This document shows positions 1 to 11,182 of a stretch of 64,000 nucleotides of DNA, in pieces (position 1 is the first letter of the stretch; each line of letters opens with the position of its first letter). This DNA is from Lunularia cruciata. Taxonomy: Eukaryota; Streptophyta; Marchantiopsida; Lunulariales; Lunulariaceae. A program made the position numbers and the translations under genes. The DNA is taken from assembly GCA_948567375.1 (NCBI GenBank), contig OX419756.1, forward strand, positions 2,671,001 to 2,735,000, in the 5' to 3' direction. The notes under the pieces were generated by a model. The model saw only the letters and a program-made list of their open reading frames with translations. It had not been told where the DNA came from and did not search any database.

Positions 1-509
1 ACCACATCGACTGCAATGACACTCGGGATTACGCACGCTTCTTCTATACCTTTGTTGATAGTTCCAGGGATACCGATCGAGTTGTGGGAGTGGTTAGCTT
101 CTCAGGCGGGTTGCATTTTGGGGTTATTTGAGACTAGTTTTCCATGTCCATGTCTATTCCATAGGCTATCTCGCGCACTCCATGATGAGGCTAGACAGGC
201 TTTTCGCCTACCACTGGATTGTTTGGCACGTGATCCCTTGGATGAGTTAGCGTGGTTCCTATTCCTCCTACTCCCTCAATGGTGTCTTCATTATGCTAGA
301 GGGAGACGCGCAAGGCATAGAGAGGTGGCGGCTAGATTTCATCGATTCCGAGCGGGGATTGGGCAATGCTTCAGGAGGAGTATGTTAAGGCTACACGATT
401 TAGGAGACAGACATTGCCACAGGATACCATAGATTCCACTCGATTATGATGATGTAGGACATTGGGTCAAGCAGGAGAGTTTAGTAGAGCAGCATGAGCG
501 CTACACCCT
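1..509 (+). pseudogene. Decayed 5' part of the LINE polyprotein, upstream of the RT
   Basis: One frame (16 to about 355) reads a segment with a leucine-rich FLFLLLP stretch and a following arginine-rich part. The reading then continues better in the frame of the downstream RT (from about 357, starting DWAMLQEEY). That frame has TGA stops near 444-449 and at 495-497 before the RT opens. The segment precedes the RT in related plant and protist elements as I remember them. I infer one ancestral polyprotein with a frameshift near 355 and three nonsense changes. Its function is unknown. Confidence 0.55.
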
Positions 510-2789
510 TTGTCTATAGCGAGTCCTATTGATGAGACCATCACTTCCCTACGCTCATTGCATCCTACAGCAATAGAGGGACTATCACTAGAGGTCTTAG
601 ATTATCAGCCTGAGCAGCCTTTATGTCTTGATAGGTCGCTATTTGCACAAGCATTGTGCACTGCCCCTCGCCTTTCCTCAGGAGGCTTGTCAGGGATGGT
701 TTATGAGCACCTTAGAGATTGCTTCCAGGCAGATGATCCTTCTAGTGGTTTTACCAAGTTGTTTCAGGTGGCTGCAGTAGTAGCGAGAGGAGACATTCCT
801 ATGTCTGTTAGTCGGGTCTTAGGTGCTAGTCAACTTCTTGTGATTGAGAAGGACACGGGAGGCATTAGACCGATTGCTATTGGAGAGATCTTTTTGCGTT
901 TGGTCAGTCGTACCATTGTCCTTCAGCATCGTTCTCACTTTCGACAGCACCTTAGTCCACATCAGTTTGGAGTAGCTACACTTGGAGGATGTGAGGCTAT
1001 ATCTTTAGGCATTAGAGCACTCCTAGATATCCATCCGGAGTGGGTCGTCCTACAAGTGGATGTTGAGAACGCTTTTAATAGCATCTCACGTGCATCCATC
1101 TTTAGAGAGCTTAGGGAGGCTGGTGGATCCTTGGCGAGTCTCATTCCTTTTGTGCGGTCTTTTTATGGCTCTCCTACTTCCCTTTACTACCAGCATGGTG
1201 GTTCACAGGAGGGAGTCACCGTCTTGGAGTCAACTGTTGGTACACGTCAGGGAGATCCTTTGGGGTGGCCCTTATTTGCCATGGCTCACTTTAGAGCTCT
1301 CCTATCTACTACTTTGGCCATGCCAGGTTGTGTATTTCCCTCCTTGGCAGATGATACACACATTGTAGGCCCTGTAGATCAGATTAGGCAAGCCTTTGAC
1401 TACTTGACTACCGAGCTACATCTAGTAGGCTTGAGAGTCAAGGTGTCAAAGTGTAGGGCATGGTCCCCTTTAGGTATCCCTCCCCACCTTGAGCTTCCAG
1501 AGGGGTGTATCACATCCACAGATGGACTTTGTGTTCTTGGAGTGCCAGTAGGATCGGAGGATTTCGTCACACGCTTCTTGGATGCTGCCCTTGCAGAGGA
1601 TGTTCTCCATGTGGATGACCTTCCATTACTAGGAGATCCGCAGGTGGTATTTGGTATACTCTCTTCTAGTATTGCTCGTCGACCATCCTATCTCATTCGT
1701 ACAGTTCCCCCCTCATTGTCTTTCCTATCACGTTTGAGAGCATTTGATAGGAGGATTATGGGAGTCTTTGGTGATATTATTGGACCAGAGACTTTTGAGT
1801 GTGTGACAGTGGATTTGGCACGTAGACAGATGGCTCTACCAATCTCATGTGGTGGGGTTGGCTTGCTTTCTATAGAGGAGATGGCACCTATAGCATTTTT
1901 GGGTAGTTGTGCTCTCTCCGCACCCCTACTTGCCTCTTGTTTTGTGGTTGCTGATAGGCCGGTTTTGGAGACTTATGTGACAGAGGTGGAAGGAGGATCA
2001 TTTTCTCTCCAGGTGTTATTGCGGCAGACGAGAGATAGTCTATCCCTACAAGCACGAGAGGGTTTTCCATCATTTGCTTCACTATCATCAGATTGGACTA
2101 GAGGTCTACAGTCTTCCTTGATGGAGCGACAGTGTGAGCATACGTTACATTCTCTCTTAGTTGACTCGTCTATTCCTCAGGCTACTAGAGCACGTCTACG
2201 CTCTTGCTCCGGCAAGGGTGCAGGCTTGTGGATCCTAGCTCAACCATGCATTAGGGCTTTCCAACTCGCACCGGCTACTTTCTCTACAGCGATGAGGTTT
2301 CACCTAGGTTTGGTCCACCCATCTGCATCTTCACTACTCATTTGTGAGTGTGGTTCTACACTAGATGCAGCGGCGGTCCACATGACACGGTGTCCTTTTG
2401 GAGGACAGAGGATAGCTACACATGATGCCTTTAGAGACATAGTGTTTGTTGTGGCACGAGAGAGTGGATACTTAGCTTGGAGGGAGCGTTTGTATGCGTT
2501 GCAGACGACACGTGTCAGGGCAAACTTATACTTGGTCCGAGATGATCAGGTGACAATAGCGGATGTTGTGGTCACGGACCCTACGCGGGATACAGTATCG
2601 GAGGGAGTGATTACCCATCCCCTTGGATGGGCGGCGGGTGCTGCAGCAGGTCACAAGGTCTCCAAGTATAGGGGCATGCAGCGAGGTCACCTCTTTGTTC
2701 CTCTAGCCTTGGAGTTATATGGAGCTATGGACACGACATTTGACACATTTGTCAGGGAGTGCGCGAGAGCTTATCATGTTAAGCGTTAG
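510..2789 (+). CDS. LINE reverse transcriptase with C-terminal Cys/His motif
   Basis: A 759-codon open frame carries the non-LTR RT landmarks in order: VDVENAFN (motif A, about residue 185), GTRQGDPLG (motif B, about residue 243) and LADD (motif C, residues 279-282, holding the catalytic Asp pair). After a long thumb and connector region comes a C-terminal cluster, CECG then HMTRC (about residues 610-630), which is usually a nucleic-acid-binding Zn motif. The first codon here is TTG and is only the edge of the open frame. The ancestral protein starts further upstream in the decayed part. The product would copy element RNA at the nicked target. The frame is intact despite upstream damage, so the element may be young, but it cannot be autonomous as read here. 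Confidence 0.85.
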   Translation: MSIASPIDETITSLRSLHPTAIEGLSLEVLDYQPEQPLCLDRSLFAQALCTAPRLSSGGLSGMVYEHLRDCFQADDPSSGFTKLFQVAAVVARGDIPMSVSRVLGASQLLVIEKDTGGIRPIAIGEIFLRLVSRTIVLQHRSHFRQHLSPHQFGVATLGGCEAISLGIRALLDIHPEWVVLQVDVENAFNSISRASIFRELREAGGSLASLIPFVRSFYGSPTSLYYQHGGSQEGVTVLESTVGTRQGDPLGWPLFAMAHFRALLSTTLAMPGCVFPSLADDTHIVGPVDQIRQAFDYLTTELHLVGLRVKVSKCRAWSPLGIPPHLELPEGCITSTDGLCVLGVPVGSEDFVTRFLDAALAEDVLHVDDLPLLGDPQVVFGILSSSIARRPSYLIRTVPPSLSFLSRLRAFDRRIMGVFGDIIGPETFECVTVDLARRQMALPISCGGVGLLSIEEMAPIAFLGSCALSAPLLASCFVVADRPVLETYVTEVEGGSFSLQVLLRQTRDSLSLQAREGFPSFASLSSDWTRGLQSSLMERQCEHTLHSLLVDSSIPQATRARLRSCSGKGAGLWILAQPCIRAFQLAPATFSTAMRFHLGLVHPSASSLLICECGSTLDAAAVHMTRCPFGGQRIATHDAFRDIVFVVARESGYLAWRERLYALQTTRVRANLYLVRDDQVTIADVVVTDPTRDTVSEGVITHPLGWAAGAAAGHKVSKYRGMQRGHLFVPLALELYGAMDTTFDTFVRECARAYHVKR

Positions 2790-3259
2790 GGGGTACCACT
2801 CTCACTCTCATACTTTATAGCTTACTTTAGATAGCGTGTGTCCATTGCTCTACAGAGGGCAGTGGCTGGTGCAATCCATAGGAGAGCAATCACATTAAGT
2901 GATGTTTCTTCGGATGCTCCAGTTGTGTGTAGACCATACGACTTGCATAGCTCGGATATCTTAGGTGTGGTAGGGCAGATTTCTCATACAGACTCTATTG
3001 GGGCTTAGCCCCATGTTACCTTTTTTGTCTCTCCCTTGTATGGCTTGATGGGGTCTTCCCATTCTTCATTTTTCCTACGCCGTCGCTTTTATCCTATATT
3101 TTTATAATTGCTTGTCTTTATATTTTTATAATTGTTTGTCTTTATGTATTGGAGCTTAGCTCCATTTTTTAAAATTTTTTTTCTCCCTTGTACGACTTGA
3201 TGGGTCTTTCCATCCTTCGTGTTTTTTACACGGTCTCCCTTTCTTCTTTATATCTGACA

Positions 3260-3945
3260 GCTAAGTTTATCAAGAGGACACTTGGAGACCGGGCATACAC
3301 GGAGCACCGCCGGCTAAACGGCTTCAAGCGACCCCGAGAAAACTACGGTTGTGTAGCACGATGCCAGATCAACATCTATGATCCGAAATCCACTACCAAC
3401 GCCCCCGTACGACCTCTCTTTTTCCCCTAACAAGCATTGACGGAATTCAAGGAGTCCTTGTAGCCTACGGCGCTATCGACTCTTTTTCGTGCCATTCAGG
3501 CTAGTTCATAAGCTAGGAAACAGGCTCAACTTGCAGAGGAGCAATAGTAACATGGCTTACTCGGGAACAGCAAGTTTCAATCAGAGAACCGTGGAGCTGC
3601 CACCGCTAAGACGCTCTGAAAGAGCAGAACGTAGGGCTGCCTTTACCATCATTCGCTATGCCGGGGTAAAGCTGAGAACAGAATGCATAAATATATGTTT
3701 TTGCTTTTTGGTTTCTCATGCACCCCCGGAAAAGCTGATGCTTTACGCGGACGGAAACCAACTAAAACCCAGCCCAAAACCTTTAAGGGGCTTTAACTAA
3801 GGGAGTCAAAAGCAAAAAACCCTTGTAAAGCCAAAGAAGTTTCCTTCGGACCCTCTGCCTGTCCCAAATCACATCCGGCCCTACTCGATGAAAACTCGTA
3901 GTAGGTGGTGATAGGATTTAAACCTGTAACTTTTAGGTTACCTAT
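3260..3945. other. Candidate organelle-derived (mitochondrial) insert
   Basis: This block is more GC-rich than its AT-rich surroundings. It holds no plant repeat seen elsewhere in the window and ends in a sequence resembling the 3' half of an organellar initiator tRNA. Short open frames here (3188-3430 and 3489-3800) have no recognisable domain. I infer a nuclear mitochondrial (or plastid) fragment captured between LINE tail segments. The limits are approximate and only a homology search can settle the source. Confidence 0.45.
3902..3941 (-). pseudogene. 3' half of an organellar tRNA-fMet-like sequence
   Basis: Read on the minus strand, the order is: end of an anticodon stem (TAACCT), a variable part, ACAGG, TTTAAAT, CCTAT, and an acceptor-like ATCACCACCTA. 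This matches the 3' half of plant organellar tRNA-fMet with mostly transition differences (for example TTTAAAT where TTCAAAT is usual). The 5' half is missing, so it is a fragment and not a working tRNA. Confidence 0.45.
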
Positions 3946-4170
3946 TTTGTCTCTCCCTTGTACGGCTTGATGGGGTCTTCCCATCTTTCGGTTTTCCTAT
4001 GCAGTCGCCTATTTCTCACTTTCAGGCAGACACGCGTCCAAATCTGTACAGGCTAAATGTCGATTAGACTCTTCCATAAGGAGCTTCAATGTGCAACGTA
4101 GGATGGGAAGGGCAAAAAAGAAGTTGTGCCTTACAGAAACAGGTTGTTGGTGCAAGCCCGTTTTGCATCG

Positions 4171-4220
4171 ACCTTGTATGAAATGCATCTTTTTGCACCT
4201 ACCTTGTATGAAATGCATCT
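4171..4220 (+). repeat. Exact 20-bp direct repeat, 30-bp period
   Basis: ACCTTGTATGAAATGCATCT occurs at 4171-4190 and again at 4201-4220 with a 10-bp spacer. It marks the left edge of the old gypsy remnant that follows. Confidence 0.9.
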
Positions 4221-4239
4221 ATATAGATCACATTATTCT

Positions 4240-4870
4240 TTCTCATGTATGGAAAATACTCTTTCATATTTTTAGGTTTGATAAACATTTGCCCAATAGC
4301 TACAAAAGTTGACATTGTCAAACACTTTGGTTTCTTGAATCCAACAAAGCGTGAAGTACGCCAAGCACAAATTGCATATAGCCCAAAATTTATATATATA
4401 TATGGAGTTCACCACTGGGATCAAGTGTGGCTGTCCACAACCAATTTCATGTTAGTTTGCCCTTGTAAGCTCAAACTTTATTTTATTATGTCTTTTTCCA
4501 TTATCCGTCAAATCAATACAATGGCTTATCACCTCAAGCTACCACCACATTAAGATCCATCCAATGTTCCATGTTTCCTTGCTATGTACATATGCACCCC
4601 AATTGCCCCGCTTTCCTTCCATACAAGAAGTTAAAACTTGTCCAACACTCATTGATGGTAAGGACTAATATGAAGTCAAACGTAGTCCCCAAATGCATTT
4701 GTGATACCCTCCTTTAGTGTGTGGAACATCTCATACATTAGAATAGGTACTCATTGTATGAGGTGACGTGTGCACGTGTAGCTAACTTGACAAATGCCCT
4801 GATTTTAGTGCAATCTTTTGAGCAACAACTTTATAATGAGGATGTTACTTCTTAAAAGGGAGAGGTTGGT
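4240..4870 (+). mobile_element. Old Ty3/gypsy remnant: integrase C-terminal part
   Basis: On the + strand, fragments in shifting frames read as an integrase C-terminal region: HHWDQVWLSTTN (the GD.VWLS-type segment), FSIIRQINTMAYHLKLPPH and then a stop where related elements continue towards a chromodomain. A purine-rich run (AAAAGGGAGAGG, about 4854-4865) could be its polypurine tract. Many stops and indels show age. It is a different family and orientation from the G elements. Confidence 0.5.
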
Positions 4871-5310
4871 AATAATATTAGCTAGTCATATTATCTAGAG
4901 GTGGAAATTGGCTTGGTAATATCTTGTGAGATATTATATTTGATAGTCTAAGTAGATAAGTTAAAGGTGTCACCAAAAGAGTACTTCTATTAGTAGAGAA
5001 AAGACAAAAACACCCAAAAAAATTTAGATCCAATTTCAAAGTCCTAAACAAATGAATTAGGCTTCAAAAAAGAATGATTCACCCTTCCAAGAGAAAAGGT
5101 GGTGCCTTCTCTCCTCCTTGTTTGTATCATCAAAAGCTTTGCAATGGTACCTCATCCATGCTACTTTGAGCTTCCTACTAGAAGATTCTCCAAAGATTTC
5201 CTCTAGTCATACTTGTTTGACCAACTCAATAGGACAAGGATTTACATGTCACCAATCCATGCAGCTGATTTAAGCATGGAGATTTTTGACATATCACAAA
5301 TCCATGTATG
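4871..5310 (+). other. Possible LTR remainder of the old gypsy element
   Basis: This stretch follows a polypurine-like run and has no coding signal, as expected for a 3' LTR. No second LTR copy is present for comparison and no clean TG...CA ends are visible, so the assignment is tentative. Confidence 0.3.
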
Positions 5311-5449
5311 TAGCTTCCTTTGAGTAGATTCTCTTTATTATGATAAAGACAATGTGCTCCTTTGGGGCATTAGAGTTTTGAAGGATAAAGCCTTGTGTTT
5401 CTCTTGTGTTTCTCTTGGGTTTCTTCTATCCTTAAAAAATTACACTAAT

Positions 5450-6310
5450 GGACTTTATATTCATAACGTTGTAGGTGGTAATGTTGGATGTCATGATGTG
5501 CAAATATACCATCAACTTTTTATTCCTCATGATCATTGACAAGGATGGGAAGAAGAGGAGGATGGACACAAGTGGGGAAGGAAAATGGATTAGAAAAAAG
5601 TGTTTTAACTTGTAAACATGGGAGACAAGATGATATGCATATGACTAAGAAGTGCAAGTTGGTAGGCAATAGGAGAAATGATCTAAGTAATATCAAATGG
5701 ACCTATCCAATTATGAGCAAGTTTATGAACTTGGGTATCAAGAAGAAGAGGAAGGTTATATGAAGAAAGCATAACCTTATTGCCTAGTTGAAAGGTGAGA
5801 TTGCGACAATGGTTATGAGGAAAAAAACTTGCCAATTTTTAGCAACTACAAGATGGGACTTGGCTTAGTGTAGGGATTTAGATAACATGGACAAGAAAAT
5901 GGAAGTATGAAGAATGTGAGATGGTGGGGGAGAAAGAACAATTGGTGAAAATTAAGGAAGAAGAGAGAGAACTTGGTGCTTGCCTACGCAAAATTATTAT
6001 AGAGGAACTTGACAAAGACAAGACAAGTATCCCAATTGGTGTGGTAAAGGTTGACAAAGGCACAAAGCGTATCTTCCAATGTGCAATTGGCATGTTTGGT
6101 TTGCCCATTAGTTTGAGGATGATAGGCCACAAACAAAGCAAGTTTTGTGCCAAGTAGCTCGAAGAGCGCTTGAAAAAACTTACCAATGAATCCAAGATCA
6201 TGGTCGGAGATGAGATTCCTTGGCATACAACGGTGATTGAAGATAGTGTCAAAATAAATCTTGGCAAGTGCTGGAGCATCCATAGTATCTATGATGGGTG
6301 TCAAGTGATC
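5450..6310 (-). mobile_element. Old G-family chromovirus fragment (integrase, chromodomain end)
   Basis: The minus strand is collinear with the integrase to chromodomain part of the G elements. The + strand text CTCATGATCATTGA (about 5526) matches the chromodomain-proximal region at about 22055 and 35690. The 6304-5984 minus frame reads an integrase core containing MDAPALAKIYFD, AYHPQTNGQT and HHTNWD-like text (YHTNWD). Indels and stops are frequent. No LTR was recognised at either side. It is more diverged than G1-G3. Confidence 0.65.
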
Positions 6311-7690
6311 TAATTGCTAAGTTTTTCAACAAACACCACAATGCCATTATGGCTTTGACTTATCTTGATGCAATAGAATCAAGACTTATATGTTCCCATG
6401 GCATGCTATAAGCTTCAGCTAAAAATTCAACTAAAATATGAACAAATTACAACACATAAATATAAACCAAAAGAATATTTTTTCTATAACTTTACTACAA
6501 ATTACATAAATAAAGATTATTATTGAAGATGAATTGAAAATAAACATTAGATGAAAGCGATAAAAATAATGTAACATTAAGAAATTGAGAAGACTTAACT
6601 ATATAGAAATAAGAAGTGAACATGAAATTTAGTATCATTCTCATAGATTAAACTTAAAGATGAATAAATCAGCTATTCATTTTAAATAATATTATCCTCT
6701 ATTATAGTAGTATGGTGATACCTGATGTGTCATGTATATCTATCATCTTAATAATACTCAGATTTATATCCCAACTCCTCAGCATCAATATTTTCCACAC
6801 TTGTCATGATAACTAACATCAAGAAGATGATAATCACATAGGGAATAGAGAGAATGAGTCATCATTTTAGGGAATAAAAGAGAACATATTATAAGCATGT
6901 GATCAAACTATAGGCTTATCATCATTACAATTGTCTTCAAATCATCCAAGTCAAAATAGAGATTCCAAATATAATAACATCTATTGTCTATTCCTAATTA
7001 ATAGATATTTTCTTATCCACATTCCTAGAATTGTAAGTAATGTATTCAATGATTTTCTCCAAGGATTAAACATATTGTTAGAAATATTCCAACCCTGCAT
7101 GATATCATACCCAAAAACTCAATGAGAAATATTCATTTAAAAAGAGAAAAATACAAGAAGAAATAAAAGAACTCTTTATAAACAAATCAACATAATTCTC
7201 ACATATTGAAATATTTTCAAATGAAAAATCTATTTTGTAAATGAGAAAACATCAAAAATATTTTTAAAATATTCTCAAATGTAAAATGATGACTATTTAG
7301 ATAATACCTTTGCTTTAGTGAAAGTGATGAAGAAATCATCATAAATTTAAAGAGAAAACTGAAAATTAAACTTTAAATATCATGAATCAAGAATAAAAGA
7401 ATAAATTGTAAAATAATAAAAATTCTAACTAGAGTAAAAACACTTTGGGAGATTTTATGGAACGAAACTAAAGGAATAAAGAAATAATTTCTCAAGGGAA
7501 GAATAACACAAATTTATAACTTTAGATGTAGAAAAGGACATGTTACTCTAAGAATATATAAAATAACAGAGAACAAAGATGCATAAAATAATTAACCAAA
7601 AAAATATTTTTATTAGTTTAAATATCATAAAATATATTGTTACTTGGAAATACAAATAATTACAATATATGAAAGACAAATATTTGATAC
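6311..7690. other. AT-rich intergenic DNA, nothing recognised
   Basis: This stretch is strongly AT-rich with only short chance reading frames. No RNA gene, element end or conserved motif was found. Confidence 0.6.
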
Positions 7691-8535
7691 TTTTAGATAT
7701 AGGTAAATATTGCATCTACTCTGAAATAGATAAAAATAGAAGTAAAAGGAAGAAATTAAGCAAGATCTTTAGTGTAAACTTTGCTATTAGTAGATCAAGA
7801 AATGCAAGCTATTTCTTAACTGTATTATTAATTATGAGTACTTATTAGAAGATTCATTGTGTGTCAATTATTAGATCTATATTGTTGGGAGTCTATTTAA
7901 GCTGGGCTGTTATAGTAGTTATATCTTAGTGTTGATTGCTTGCACTAGATATGGCAATTGGATACACCAGTTCTCTTTTGGTACAACTGCTTTTAAGTCT
8001 ACCTATAGGTGAACTTCATCTCTAACTTTCATTTTGTGGATTGAAGACCTTCTTATGCTTCTACTCTACTTGTAGATGAAAGACCTTCCCTGCACTTTCT
8101 GCTAAGATAGAGGCAATTTGCACAATTTAAGGTGATTTTGAGGCACTGGATTTCAATTTATGCCTTAGTTATTGCATGTTTTAATTCTCTTTTCCTTGAT
8201 CCAATCTTATGATGGTAAAATCACGCATAGTTATACAGTAAAGTCAATTAATGCCTTAAGTGTGTTTCAATTAAGCAATTCTTGCCATCATATTGCATGT
8301 TTTAATTGTTATTTCTCTTGATCCAATCTTATGATGGTAACTTTGACTATAATTGTATAGTTATTGAACATAGCACTTTAGATATGTTTTTGGTAGACGT
8401 TTTGTATCTTAGTAGAAAAGTAGAAAAATTTCCTCTAGTAGAAAAGTGTACAAAGGTCTTCCATCTACAAAATAAAAACAAGAAGTTAGACCATTGAGAG
8501 TAGTGGGTAATACCAAGATTGAGAATAAATTCATC
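7690..8535 (+). repeat. Direct repeat R1, left of gene copy A
   Basis: This block is collinear with 18707-19765. Shared anchors include AGATATAGGTAAATATTGCA, GTACTTATTAGAAGATTCA and CAATCTTATGATGGTAA. Inside it, TTGATCCAATCTTATGATGG itself occurs twice (about 8198 and 8317). It has no coding potential. Because R1 and R2 flank copy A in the same orientation, they may be remnants of one dispersed element or mark an old rearrangement. Confidence 0.75.
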
Positions 8536-8550
8536 TCACCGTGTTCTGTG

Positions 8551-11182
8551 ACCTCTATCACATGTATAATTTAGACTACGCTTCCAGAATCAGACTTTGT
8601 GCAGACCTACACAACAATAGCAATAGTGTCCAGCTTGCCGCCCACGGTTTTTCTTATCATCAAAGATTCCTGTTCGACGTAGTTAGAGCTTCAGCAACGT
8701 TGTATTCTATTCTTGCAACTGGATATTCAGTCCCTGTTATTTGTCTTCCAAAAGTGGCCCTTTAAAGATTCCTTTCCAACGCGGTTAGAGGTACGGTAAC
8801 GGAACGCCGTATTCTCTTCTTGCAACTGAATCTCCAGTCCTTGGCCTTTGTCTTCCCAAGTGGCCTTGTATTGATGTGTCATCCTGCCCATCATGGATGA
8901 CGTCAATCATGAAAAATGCAAACTATCCGTGCTCGCGTAAAAGGAAAAGCATGAGATGTATGGATAATCATCCAAATCCCGTCAAAACAGGACTATTAGT
9001 TCTTGAACAATCTTTTCTTTTACGTGTAATAATCTATTCAAGGATTATCTTATACCGCGCAATATAACTTATTGGTGAAATCTCGGTTCATTTGGCTGGT
9101 CTGTTTGCTTCACCAAATACTTACTTTTGTTTTCTTAGCTATGTATTATGCACCATATGTGGATTTCACTTTCTTAAGCGTAGAACATATTATCAGAGAT
9201 GTGTAAGTACGTTGGCTTCTTCGGATATGCCTCCACTGGAGTTAATGGCTTTTAATTGTGGTTGATCTTCGTTCATTTCGTGCAATTTAGAACAAATTAA
9301 CAAGGACCGGCTTAGACGCTCCCGGGCTTGAGCGAATGTGTAAAGGCTGAAAATCTCGTACATGTTCGTGAGGCAAAAGTTTCTGTTTTTCTTCCTAGTC
9401 CTTTATTCATTATCAATCAAATTTGTGAGTATTGATATAATACTATTTGGGGATCCTCTATGGAATATCTTTCCGAGACATACATTCTGTATTCCAGGAA
9501 TATATTGAGTATTATGAATATGAATAGATATAGAATTAATTTTTTCTTAATAAAATCTGTAAGATGTGAAATATAAATATGGGGAGACACATGTTTATGT
9601 TGTCAAGCATAATAGTTAAAATATAAATATATAGAAATATATTTATCTTTGTTTTCTAATAATAAACTGATATATGTTAGTATTCATCTATCACGTGTGT
9701 TCAGGAATACGTAATTCGTTTTTTTCTTTTTCTTTTTCTTTTTCATTTGGTATCCGTTCTGTTCTTCCGATAGTGCAAGATCAATTTCCAGTAATTAGGC
9801 TCTGAAGAATCTTTCCACTCGGCAGGATATTTACCAGAAGAACATGAGTAAAGTGCGTCTAATTATGCAATATTTGGAAATGGATGATGCATGTGGTAAG
9901 ATGACATAAACAACTTTCTTTCAACTGACGAAACCATAGACTGTGTTATTTCTAACTCAATATAAATAATCTCAATGTTCTTTTTACTGTAATATATCTG
10001 AAAATTATTCATAAATTATATCATTATTTACATTTTCAAATGATATCATTATTTATATTTTCGCTACGTTTATAACTGGTAATCTACAAGGTAAAGAAAA
10101 GTCCTTCACGAGGAGTGCCGGGAAAACTCTGGTCGCGACAGCTGACAAGATGATGGGGAACTACATTACTTCTATTAGTTATTCGACAGGAGGCAGACGC
10201 AAGTCCACATGTTTCGTAGGTGTAGTGTTGACTCGCGGGGTGTCATCGCAACACTCAGAGAGGAAGACAATCTGGCCCCATCCGGAAGGCGAGGAGCAGT
10301 TCTGTCTCGACCACAAGTAGCAAACTGTATGCCACCGCTCGTCCGGAGTATTCTGACCAAGCGAGATACCCTAGTTGCGTTCTCGTTCCATAAGCAACTC
10401 TGTCTGATTATCTTCAGATTAATCATTTAGAGTTTGTATAGTTCAGATTTCGTAGATTTAAAATGTCTGTAGAGGAAGTCGAGGAGTCCTTAAGCTAGCT
10501 CCTGGATAGTCACTCCGTTCGATTAGTGGTATGGTGGACATTTGTGGGCGTCATCCGGTTGTATCAGTTTGAAATGAGAGAATACCAAGTTTCTCCAGGG
10601 ATATTGGTGTGAGCTCACTACGTGATTCTCCAGAGAACTGAGCCTGATATCGGGGAACATGACGACCAGAGAAGCTTTAAAGGTGGTAATTCTCTCTTCT
10701 GCATTTGACTCTGTCAGATATTAAGGGTCTTGGTCGCAGTTAATCAGGAGAAAATGGAATCAAATTACCATTTGAGTCTACGGCTTTTACGGTGTCATTA
10801 TCACGATCTCATCGGGATCGATTGACTGCTCTGGAATGTTCTCTGACTCGATAAGCATATCTGGTTATCGCTTAGCTCTAGGTTATCAGGTGAGCATGCT
10901 ACCATCGACGTTGATTCTCTTGTAATAGACTAGTCGTCGTGAGCATGCCACCCCCAGGTTAAACAATGATGTTGTCAGTTTGAAATTGTTAAGGACAATC
11001 TTTTAAGTTAGAGCAGTCACTTTTGTATGTTTAGAATAAATGGTTTCAGAAGCCTTGCCCAGGTTATATGCCCTTATATAATCATTTGCCTCAATATGGC
11101 AATCTGCGAGCAAGGAGTTTGTATTCATTCGGATTGTTTAATTTGATTCCGGGATCATCTAACCTTTTAGAATGATGTTCAG
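8551..11182 (+). other. Upstream region of gene copy A; exon 1 not settled
   Basis: About 2.6 kb is shared with 53800-56466. The hydrolase exon begins at a splice acceptor, so at least one exon should lie here. The best candidate is the segment near 10190-10430, whose counterpart in copy B (55454) opens with ATG. In copy A that ATG position reads GAG, and indels shift the frame, so either copy A lost its start or the segment is not coding. The rest is AT-rich, with no other gene seen. Confidence 0.5.

Larger units (their letters stand above)
1..3020 (+). mobile_element. Non-LTR (LINE-type) retrotransposon, 5' end cut by the window
   Basis: The element has a broken 5' coding part, a long reverse transcriptase frame (510-2789) and an untranslated tail. 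A relative of its last ~380 bp recurs at 53335-53790, which shows this is a dispersed repeat with 5'-truncated copies, as expected for target-primed reverse transcription. No apurinic-type endonuclease is visible, but the 5' end lies outside the window. No clear poly(A) tail or target-site duplication was found. The 3' limit is a judgement, because short tail segments are repeated further right. Confidence 0.8.
3021..4012 (+). repeat. Three copies of a LINE tail segment, the last displaced by an insert
   Basis: A segment reading TCTCCCTTGTAYGRCTTGATG and then GGTCTTYCCAT occurs at about 3031, 3181 and 3951. A diverged form lies at about 53740 in the second LINE copy. The first two are about 150 bp apart. 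The third lies about 770 bp further on, with the organelle-like block between. The layout suggests repeated tail additions or an insertion inside a tail. Confidence 0.7.

Noticed and set aside
10209..10430. 73-codon plus-strand frame upstream of copy A
   Set aside because: It corresponds to the possible exon 1 of copy B but indels break frame conservation; kept only as a low-confidence exon candidate in copy B.
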